From Actinokineospora sp. NBRC 105648 (GTDB taxonomy: Bacteria > Actinomycetota > Actinomycetes > Mycobacteriales > Pseudonocardiaceae), in contig NZ_BSTR01000010.1 of assembly GCF_030269645.1 (NCBI RefSeq), positions 124,001 to 188,000 of the forward strand: a DNA stretch of 64,000 nucleotides, given 5' to 3'. Position 1 is the stretch's first letter. The number at the start of each line of letters is the position of its first letter. Below, piece by piece: positions 61,201 to 64,000 of the stretch. The position numbers and the translations under genes were made by a program. Below the pieces are notes generated by a model, which saw nothing but the letters and a program-made list of their open reading frames with translations, did no database searches and was not told the DNA's origin.

Positions 61201-64000
61201 CCGCCTGCACAACGCCAACCCGATGCAGGGCGCCCGCGGCAGGCTCAACCAACTCGGTGTCACCGGCAAGTGGCAGAACGACGTGGTGGAGCGGATCGAG
61301 GAGCTGCTCACCAGCCCGCGCAGCCACCTCGCGCTCAAGGACGTGCTCACCGACGTCGGGGTCATCTCGATCCCGAACAACGGGCCGTTCTTCTCCGACG
61401 TGGTGGACGTCCGGGTCACCGCGGTCCGCACCCCGGCCAACTCGGCCCACCCCGACGCCAACCCGCCCGCGCCGCGCGGCACACCGGTGGTGCCGAACTC
61501 GCAGACCACCTACTCCTACATCTCCACCACGAACTCCACCCAGAAGAACACCTCGTACCAGGGGTCGGCGGGCCTGCAGAACGACATGGTCCACCGCACC
61601 AACGCGCCCAAGGTCACCGAGCCGGACGGCACCACCAAGAACGGCCCGGGCGGCAAGCTCGGCATGCTGGGCCTGCTCACCGGCATCAGCAGGCAGGTCG
61701 CCAAGGTCCGGACGCTGCCCGGCAGCAGGCTGCTCAAGCCGATGCGACTGCTGACCTTCGACAAGCTGGACCGCTCCACCCACCCGGTCACCTACCGCCT
61801 CGACATCACCCGGGTGCGCACCCCGATGCCCTCGGCCGACGCACTCACGCTGACCGCCGTCCGGCACTTCAACCGCAACGTCCCCGCCGCCCCGCCGCTC
61901 GACGTGCACGGTTCGGTCGACCTCGTCGCGCCCAAGGCGAACGTGGTCGCCCCGCAGACCCGACCCGCCGTCGCGCCAACCTTCGACGTGCTGCCGCGCA
62001 ACCCGTACGCGCCGGTCAACGGCATCGCGCCCGCCCGGCCCCGGGTGCTCGCCCCGGAGGCCATGTGGCACCTGGAGTCGCTGGGGGAGAGCACAGTCCA
62101 GGCCATCCGCGAGGTCTCCTACGCGCAGCTGTCCCAGCAGCCGGTCGCCAACGGCGCCAACGTCAACCGCGCGGCGTTCCAGAACGCGCGCGCCAACCGG
62201 TCGCCGTTCACCACCCGCGGCACGACCGCGGAGTACGCGGTGCACTCGATGACCACCGGCACCGCGCTGCACAACGGCGGCTGGTCGATGTTCAGCGGTG
62301 ACACCTACTCGGCCAAGGAGGTGATCGGTGCCAAGCACACCTTCTTCGACGACCTGTTCGACTTCCGGATCAGCGCGGACTTCGTGCCCGGCACCTTCAC
62401 CCTGCTGGCCCCGGTGCCCGCGGGCGCCAAGGTCGAGCACGGCCGCGAGACCGAGGACGTCACCCTCACCGGCGAGTCCAAGACGGTCACCTGGACCCGC
62501 GGCATCACCGGCGCCGGTCAGGGCGGCGGCACAGCCCTGCACCCCAAGGACGCGCTGACCCCCGGGCCCGCGAACGTCGCCACCGTCCCGACCCTGGGCG
62601 CCGACAGCGGCATCGCGGTCCCTGAAGCCAACTCCAACGCCGCCTTCGACCTCACCGTGGTCTCGCAGGGCGGGCGGTCCTACCTGTTCGACGTCAACGC
62701 CGACTTCCACGTCGACGTCGCGCCCAAGCACTCCAACCGCAGCCCGGACTGGGTGAAGCGGGCGTGGAAGTGGGTCACCCGCAACACCGGCCAGGCCCCG
62801 CACACCGTGACCGTGCACACCAACCAGGACGTCCGGGTCCGGGTCTGGGAGGCCGACGCCCTCCGCTCCGGCCTGATCACCATCGCCGACGTGTGGACCC
62901 ACTCCCGGCACCCCATCCCCGCCCCGCTGACCGTGACCAGGTCCGCCGACGGCGCGGTGCTCAGCCCGGCGGGCGCGCACGCGCCGGTGCCGCCCGCCAC
63001 ACCCGACGACCGCGGCCGCACCCTGCACGTCGACCCGAACCTCGCCCTGGCCGACGTCGTGGACTTCGTGGCGAACCTGCCCAGGGAGACCCGCCCCACC
63101 AGCTACACCGTCCCCCCGGGCGCCGGGTACACCGCCCAGGACATCGCCGACGGCGTCACCGCGCGCTCCGCCGCGCCGCGGATCGCGCCGACCCAGCAGT
63201 TGGCACCGATCCTCGAGGACGTCTCGGACATCGAGAACCTGCCCGCCGACCACCCGCAGACCTTCCGCGCCAAGCCAGGCCCGGCCAACCAGCCGAACGT
63301 GGTCGGTTCGCCGTGGACGACCACCGATCACGCCCCGCCGCGACCGACCGACCACACCGCCCCGCGGCAGGCGTCGACCGACCGCAGCACCCCGCAGCGG
63401 TCGTCGACTGACCGCGGCACCCCGCGGCAGTCGACGACCGACCGCTCCGCCCCCTCCTCGTTGACGCCCGATCACGCCGCTTCGCCTTCGTCGTCGTCTG
63501 ATGGCACCACCTCGCCGCACTTGTCGACCGACCATGCCGCCCTGCCGTGGTCATCCACCGGCCACGCCGTCCCGTCGTCGTCGACTGATCATGCCGCTGG
63601 ACGGTCATCTGACTATGTCGCGTCGTCATCGAATGACCACGCGGCCCTGTCGTCACCGGCGACGGATCACGTAGCCCGATCGCTCGAGTCGCCGAGCCTG
63701 GCCCCGGTGTCTCCCGCGCCGGCGGCAGCCGGTGGCCCGCGCGGGACCAAGCGGTCCCGGTCGGACTTCGAGGCCGACTCCGGCCCGGTGACCTTCCCGT
63801 CGCCGCCCGGCAACCGCACCATCCAGGAAACCCTGGCCCCGGCGTCCACTGTGGACATCGAGGCGCTGACGTCGGTGGTGCCCCCGGGTGCCCGGTTCGT
63901 CGACCCGAGCCGCTGGGTCGGCCTGGTCAACGGCAACCGGTTCGCCCCGGGCCGCGACGTCAACTGCGTCGACGCCGCGGTGTCGTTCCACTCCACCTTC
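46286..64000 (+). CDS. Giant multi-domain ESX toxin with three papain-fold deamidase domains (3' end cut)
   Basis: An open frame from ATG 46286 (after GGAGGGG) to the window end gives at least 5905 residues. Residues 1-100 are a CpnT-like WXG100-type domain (EEWPDANEDKLRALADAW); 110-222 hold several membrane helices; 289-842 are a Pro/Ser/Thr/Gln linker. A papain-fold toxin deamidase domain follows, with Cys864 (NCVDTAVSFHHTW), His939 (DGHAWN) and Asp954 (HVDAQSG). Then come an Ala/Gln coiled-coil region (about 985-1440) and a long beta-rich region (to about 3160). A second domain has Cys3347, His3422, Asp3437 and the same 2,300-residue follow-on; a third starts at Cys5894. The frame is continuous at every point I checked. 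Expected role: secreted intercellular or antibacterial toxin. Immunity gene, if any, lies beyond the edge. Confidence 0.9.
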   Translation, partial: MALMVPDEVRKLFQVLTGEEWPDANEDKLRALADAWETAANRLSNELAPQLRDSVRIIRASFLGAAEQAFANRMAPYVEGTDNYISIADEQFRALAKFLRDLALEVEYVKIVSILTLISLIIEIAWAIANAFWTGGGSMAWLAARMAIVRWLLKTLLGRLLIKVIQAQVVGIAFQLVIDVVAQLIQFASGSRHEWNPKYTATAAAVGALGGALTLPLAGFGKALAHITTSGLDNWLGKVAKNKVNWHKSIPEHITEIGVESFHEVFTEALYKYLTEGEWEMNPYSASSGAVSGIAGASGSAIGSALAGKGGPGDSQSHTNGTRGGDKPNTTPPNVVDPNGKPTPTPTRGGVDTNGNLGGKGDLGGKDVPGTGPVATGPGTPTRGGVGTPTTNVPGSGPGAGTTPGGTRGNGQGTGGNNPVTGGTNTPGKSGPTDSVGSLPGRQDGAPQVTPHTQTPPSTQTGEQHSPVPQTATGQAGTSQPGSGQPGPAPSNPSQTGPTQPGVSQSGLGQNTPGQSGIGQNGTVPTSSTQPTTGQPGGTQSNPATVGGNQSSTSPATTTQSGTSSSTTTQSSTTPSNSTPSGTTPSGTTQSSTAQSNSNPSGTSQSSTTQSGTSQSSTTSTSQSTTSSAQSSTTTTSGQANNTPSGSSQSTGARGGQSGTLPPSTSQTSLTQSNTGQSTPGQAGGRPTTSTTATTSTTATNSTTASTQVPTTSKPAPVNPTSPTTAAPTKTTTGPTPETATAAATSSAKSAAPKTPTNKLSKAKKSKPATKPTTTSQLSKPPASKSATPTTTVPTTPKPAVKAPATATAQEGFTPNKRPRLDKPAPTPKRGNRNPRLAAAVPGPFSDFTQWLGMINNGRGTVNCVDTAVSFHHTWRGDPTSAGTGRATVGDAGTSTGFAPDYVGEGKVALDEVVERVQRGGHGSDAIVFTTPPGAKDGHAWNIVNHHGVVSHVDAQSGTHSTTAPAAGKVWAITLDPSGAFIGGTTVANQGSTGKQAVGDSFGARPPADAVARAQQAVQDANTAGAQVRASAIGTDLSHRSAAAQAAAAAEALRIAQAAAASTRALANPLVQTLNTVRGQIAGLATRMEGELRAENELQQRRDRLDTAIGNQQGVVDTAANAVTAATTPEAIAAANLDVRAEQDTLDELNTERGQVDTALTTARQTRQATQAQIGGLRTQEQAAHAAARGPYAAAVAAADAARTAERHAQQAAREAQRTGPQVAAIDNAQRTANTAAQQAAAAIPNLGVQAAQEQTLHDTAVATQGMADNAAQTAQDLQGQADTLAGQIETLEQDIATAKVAAKANAAAVAANQSNQTGQAESSTAATQPGSTPDPQVALDAEVTRLEQQLTPLTTQQTQLTGQITAADVNAQRLQQAADRAQQAADDQADVVNNLLTQIDGFRDTAQNAAQTATAAAQTATTAAGAAKKSAGDAKKGAAQGEVERGLTLLGDVPFANRIVIEQLGPTTQLTDSVAQLFNDNTQQVADQAGQAAAQAVQEHLGTIINQGHEITVDTPAGPVRVLLTGHPVRPGDTRTSATVNAAPNSHPDVVKTKRDDEQVPVTVTTSSNLPIRVPFVSLAPIVDAVPFIRPVASAGFTAKRSQGMTSNNSSRPGVRTGDRPWVNTQIQITATRIGVNRPVTSTVDVGMRVPAVVPATPAPAPLPVNGRSNLGTDAVRVPPAMTAAVTTALGDPAHRGAVTSLLGSDQVLQMPDNGQVTKTIGGSQVVVAHNGQPQVSLVGPSNKVDEQRTANTPSSIITKGSDVTAGLGMAAGENTPTLQWFVGLFSDFASQRTGGYSRGNESAVERNSSQPELVYQVDRPVTVTVAGGQPVHGTVTGLVTVPVPLAMELGLPIPQHLANTPANTIPRQVGNQSYQIGTDDIVAVPGKNDILGFVNQGLSQAGQAAVNEKFDTAPKTLTAIYNSLHGGEQVTWAEGNRLHTLEIYAAIRPPASSFPSGQTKTAVQDHATSQRRRTDQVSRNAKVGVGGEVRPTFKDKPSGKPTGGATTSTALPRVVISASWERSNTSAIGTNGRDGRVTAYGGEYRAFEGDLELVVVHREVAMPNWFQRVFMGGKMTLGPRSQDRLVEPSKTDVDNARAGQAVPNTQQLRTQTVNAAVTVSAPTDKFAWSDKQPPASAMTPGIYLGQAPALPGTSAVVDPALFGEFAGVEHVRVTPNSTEGLHIALAKSVEALPQNPAQNQNPAANPGPAVVPPPAVSRRAPWAGGMWPSWGRRDITESNRGTGGPNRQFRYKLSDLTKPGTPAGDVIRQFVSQVGRRGFSVLGLNGEVGGPHKLFQSGRLTDMNGALSATAEYSAPRVVDVRKDGQLQRRQDGDLVVNNGKNRQWGIEGELAMDVLPKRISPFGNRVRLAFGGNKRWGRGKTSELTPGGRQLYSYKGPTVWVALDVRYTYTGDLNIRNNIKTAQTETVPVTVDEPDGVLVQMPARTAAELFTASGLAVPAEITAVLPAAPAAPGNNQSLVKDGTGYVSHGTTTVFKSRLHGADPLAGARARLDELGVTGKWQNDIVERVNELLTSPRGHLSLKDVLSDSGVISVPNNDPLWSDVVDIRVTATPTQNAPAGRGRPNNPITPLVPNGQTTYSYITTTNATQRTGSSAISAGLQNDMVHRTTAPTTTNADGTTTQEPGSTLGMLGALTGVSRQVATSETLPGSKTLKPMRLLTFDKLDRSTHDVTYTLEISRVREPMPMLDVISFGQARGLERNGEVGTPVPVYGSVDLVSPTAAASPPMTTPAVAPTFDVVAQNPLTLDPGHPNAVPQQVLDPDAMWHVESLGSSTAKAIRDAGYAQLGNSPLRAGQNVPRAQMTTAAADTSTYTGKGTTSEYALHSLTTGTALHNGGWSMFTGPSYSVNGVVGAKHTLHDDTFDFQVTARFVPGTFRQVLPGPDAGKADHGRETEDVDVTGSSRTVTWTRGLMGAGQGGGTALHPGDNHTPAPANLATTPVAGLDNGTGVPEAKSNNIFDLTVIAQGGRSYLFDVDAEFYVNATPKHSNSVTASTAVPDTVKVNSTGDVRVRVWEADALRHGLITLADVWTQAGKNPPGGLAISPSPDGAVLHPQHAQPNPVAAANNLAPDHRGRTLHIEAGVSRQHAVDFIAGLGRDVQPHTVVVADGAGFTGQDVLTDVAGRSAVPDVPRVPAVPRPSATPSSSNTRSNPSDPSNSPSSATPSVSKRSPWSPRPRATGSTSTANGKAPNRVITGSGPRPLRLGNPTSFVPAHSSTSQNPTTQGSSTQGLAQIAEESSPANTGKSPATTTDNGPGTFGSRGTKRSRDDVETESTSVDRGDHDPTPNPSSTMDTTALETLVPKGAEFTDFTTWVGLINGSQGQVNCVDTSVSFHDTWRGKPTVAGPKRAGVAEAGERTGYVPEFLGEGKAALDEVVKRVQRAGHGADAIVFTTPPDAKDGHAWNVVNNGGTVSHVDAQSGTWSGVDKPPAAGKVWAIMLDPQGEFIGGDTVDNPGSTGSQAVGDSFGARSPGDAVARATAAIQGAGHHRDTAQQAVTKATQSARGASAQALAAASSNRSAQAAVARTAAIAAPLVHALNVIRDQIQTLVQRFETEVGRENDLQRRHNAGAAAITAQGRVVTGVQGRHDNAPQDQRAALAAELATERERLRLLNVNQAQLTTDLGAARGVRRGTQAQIDLLRPQEARAHEAARGPAAAAAAVAAGAPAAAHAAGAATTSAGQTDQHAQNAQTHRDTAATEAQAAAALMPQLQQAVLDEARLDGLAVNAENLATAAETAVDGLRTRLRAQRDQIGVLRDQLRTAQQAQRTAVRQIQAAQAAQPNQAAPGPIATPHDAQVLNLENQIDTANNQLNLDSQPLGGMQRNATGLRAAADTARGLADTRADQVRALLAQIRGHRDAAATAAGHANADAQSAENTARNAKTSAGLAKTAAVAADVERGLTLLTDVPFTDRVVIDRMGPTTGVEQSVSALFNDQALNVRTTAGQTAANAVRDNLHDIVNRGHEITVETAAGPVQVLLTGTPKRPGDTRKSNAVSGANPDIIKTIRDDGQTPNAVSTSSNLPVRVPLVSLAPVVDAVPFVRPLASVGFTGKKTQGMVSNASSRPGVRTGDRQWVNTEIEITATRIGGVQPPGTSTVDLGLRVPVVRPTGGQAQNLPQNVRRQVNVEATKVPLTDTAQVTAQLGAAHHNEVTDLLASQRVLRMPDNGTVAATIGGQNVVVAHNGQPQATLVGPSSKVDEQRTAHTATASTAKGGDANAAFAFAAGQDTAAYQWFVGLFTDFSSGRTGGYSRGVETAVERNSSQPELVYRVDRPVTVTVAGGAPVNTTVTGLVTVPVSVARELGLQVPDRLSHNHSTPRNAGPQPYQIGTDDIVAVPGAANITAFLNAGLDANGQTAVDEKFGGDTKITSLYNALHGGEQVTWVTGRTLHTLDVHARVVAPNSTYGSGQTKATVQDHVTSVRRRTDQITRTARIGVGGEFRPAFKDAPTEGKAKEEGGATTSTSLPRAVLSATWERNRSSNIGTNGRDGRITASAGEYRAFDGDLELVVVHREVTLPNWFQRIFLGGKMTGGPNSATRLTEPNRTLVDNARNGQPVPAATRGLRTQTVPAAITVSAPLDKLSWSDRAPQPSGLAPAIYVGTAPNLPAAHTIVDPVLFGEFAGVEHVRVTPNTTEGLQIALAKSVTALPAPNPAAHPGPNPARSTRRSPWAGGMWPSWGTRQVTETVRPANAAPHRYQYKLSELTKPGTSPGEVIRQFISQVGMRGFSVFGLNGEVHGPTKLLQPGRVTDMNGLLVGQATYSSPRVVDVRKEGQLQRRQDGDLVVNNTNTRNRGIEGELAFDVLPRRVSPFGNRVRMVFGGNRKGGKTKVNDLTPGGRQLFNYKGPTVWLTMDVRYAYDSGLTIRNNIKTTALDPLAVTVDEPDGILVQLPAQAAADLFTHSNLDVPPEITAVLPPAPAPAPVPAPPGNTQTLLPDPANPNAYVSHGTTTVFKSRLHNANPMQGARGRLNQLGVTGKWQNDVVERIEELLTSPRSHLALKDVLTDVGVISIPNNGPFFSDVVDVRVTAVRTPANSAHPDANPPAPRGTPVVPNSQTTYSYISTTNSTQKNTSYQGSAGLQNDMVHRTNAPKVTEPDGTTKNGPGGKLGMLGLLTGISRQVAKVRTLPGSRLLKPMRLLTFDKLDRSTHPVTYRLDITRVRTPMPSADALTLTAVRHFNRNVPAAPPLDVHGSVDLVAPKANVVAPQTRPAVAPTFDVLPRNPYAPVNGIAPARPRVLAPEAMWHLESLGESTVQAIREVSYAQLSQQPVANGANVNRAAFQNARANRSPFTTRGTTAEYAVHSMTTGTALHNGGWSMFSGDTYSAKEVIGAKHTFFDDLFDFRISADFVPGTFTLLAPVPAGAKVEHGRETEDVTLTGESKTVTWTRGITGAGQGGGTALHPKDALTPGPANVATVPTLGADSGIAVPEANSNAAFDLTVVSQGGRSYLFDVNADFHVDVAPKHSNRSPDWVKRAWKWVTRNTGQAPHTVTVHTNQDVRVRVWEADALRSGLITIADVWTHSRHPIPAPLTVTRSADGAVLSPAGAHAPVPPATPDDRGRTLHVDPNLALADVVDFVANLPRETRPTSYTVPPGAGYTAQDIADGVTARSAAPRIAPTQQLAPILEDVSDIENLPADHPQTFRAKPGPANQPNVVGSPWTTTDHAPPRPTDHTAPRQASTDRSTPQRSSTDRGTPRQSTTDRSAPSSLTPDHAASPSSSSDGTTSPHLSTDHAALPWSSTGHAVPSSSTDHAAGRSSDYVASSSNDHAALSSPATDHVARSLESPSLAPVSPAPAAAGGPRGTKRSRSDFEADSGPVTFPSPPGNRTIQETLAPASTVDIEALTSVVPPGARFVDPSRWVGLVNGNRFAPGRDVNCVDAAVSFHSTF
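48838..49260 (+). other. First papain-fold (glutamine deamidase-type) toxin domain, inside the giant gene
   Basis: Residues about 850-990 of the giant protein. Catalytic Cys864 in NCVDTAVSF, His939 in GAKDGHAWNIVN and Asp954 in SHVDAQSG are in the papain-like Cys-His-Asp order of toxin glutamine deamidases. The surrounding LDEVVERVQRGGHGSDAIVF is shared with the second copy. The domain ends before a long Ala-rich helix region. Confidence 0.85.
56263..56745 (+). other. Second papain-fold toxin domain, inside the giant gene
   Basis: Residues about 3330-3487. Cys3347 (NCVDTSVSFHDTW), His3422 (DGHAWNVVN) and Asp3437 (HVDAQSG) match copy one. The shared context includes LDEVVKRVQRAGHGADAIVF and KVWAIMLDPQGEFIGG. 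All three catalytic residues are intact. Confidence 0.85.
63331..63645 (+). repeat. Degenerate tandem repeat encoding STDH-type linker
   Basis: Inside the giant gene, about 105 residues consist of 9-14-residue units around TDHxAxxxxS (TDHTAPRQAS, TDRSTPQRSS, TDRGTPRQST and so on), encoded by imperfect direct repeats of roughly 30-45 bases. It forms the flexible linker before the third toxin domain and is a likely site of length variation. Confidence 0.65.
63863..64000 (+). other. Third papain-fold toxin domain, start only
   Basis: Residues about 5860-5905. ARFVDPSRWVGLVNG and NCVDAAVSFHSTF with Cys5894 parallel the first two copies. The His and Asp parts lie beyond the window. Confidence 0.8.

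Noticed and set aside
52954-62301. Long plus-strand frames (1364 and 1245 codons) in another register over the toxin gene
   Set aside because: They are Arg/Pro/Ala-rich out-of-frame readings; the toxin domains and repeats all lie in the register that starts at 46286.
54656-63535. A 2959-codon open frame on the minus strand
   Set aside because: It is an antisense shadow of the giant toxin gene; composition is random Gly/Val/Asp/Arg and it has no start context.
1-64000. tRNA, rRNA or insertion-sequence genes
   Set aside because: I saw no tRNA-like cloverleaf with CCA-end context, no rRNA signature and no transposase reading frame or flanking inverted repeats.

Overview
The window is 64 kb of very GC-rich DNA. 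Codons end almost always in G or C, starts are often GTG, and many gene pairs overlap as ATGA or GTGA. Together with a type VII secretion (ESX) locus, an HTH-DUF5753/DUF397 pair, a SARP regulator and a type II polyketide cluster, this points to a filamentous actinomycete. The order Pseudonocardiales (Actinokineospora, Saccharothrix, Lentzea or similar) is my inference from gene content, not a measured placement.

Region 1 (1-14.6 kb) is part of an aromatic (type II) polyketide cluster. The ketosynthase alpha and the truncated chain-length factor run leftward off the window. Rightward are a TetR regulator, a DUF6081-like protein, a lipocalin-like protein, a quinone-oxidoreductase-type MDR enzyme, an HSL-type hydrolase, a SARP activator, a metallo-beta-lactamase-fold enzyme (possibly an ActIV-like cyclase), acyl-CoA carboxylase beta and epsilon subunits for malonyl-CoA supply, a cytochrome P450 and a GMC oxidoreductase. 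A convergent SnoaL-like cyclase closes the block. ACP, ketoreductase and first-ring cyclase genes are not visible and are probably left of the window.

Region 2 (14.7-21.5 kb) looks like an unrecognised RiPP-type cluster: an MFS exporter, a class V PLP enzyme, a 29-codon peptide gene ending in ADCWVCLVDN with its own promoter and a strong hairpin just after its stop, an 825-residue helical-repeat protein, and an M17 aminopeptidase translationally coupled to it.

Region 3 (21.7-29.1 kb) is mixed: a secreted M6 (immune inhibitor A-like) metalloprotease, a lipoprotein, an ECF sigma factor, an ArsR-type repressor with a clear operator between its -35 and -10 boxes, a VOC protein, a decayed P-loop kinase, a beta-propeller-like lipoprotein and a one-TM membrane protein.

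Region 4 (29.2-64 kb) is a type VII secretion locus: EccC with three ATPase domains, and a mycosin that has lost its catalytic serine, on the minus strand; EccD, EccB and a series of small helical substrates on the plus strand. An HTH/DUF397 pair and a DUF4157 protein carrying an ADP-ribosyltransferase-like C-terminus sit in between. The locus culminates in one uninterrupted reading frame from 46286 to the end of the window (at least 5905 codons). It has a CpnT-like WXG100-type N-terminus, membrane segments, a Pro/Ser/Thr linker and then three copies of a papain-fold (glutamine deamidase-type) toxin domain, the first two each followed by about 2,400 residues of homologous coiled-coil and beta-rich sequence. 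The gene continues past the window, so any terminal domain or immunity gene is not seen. EccE is not present in the window.
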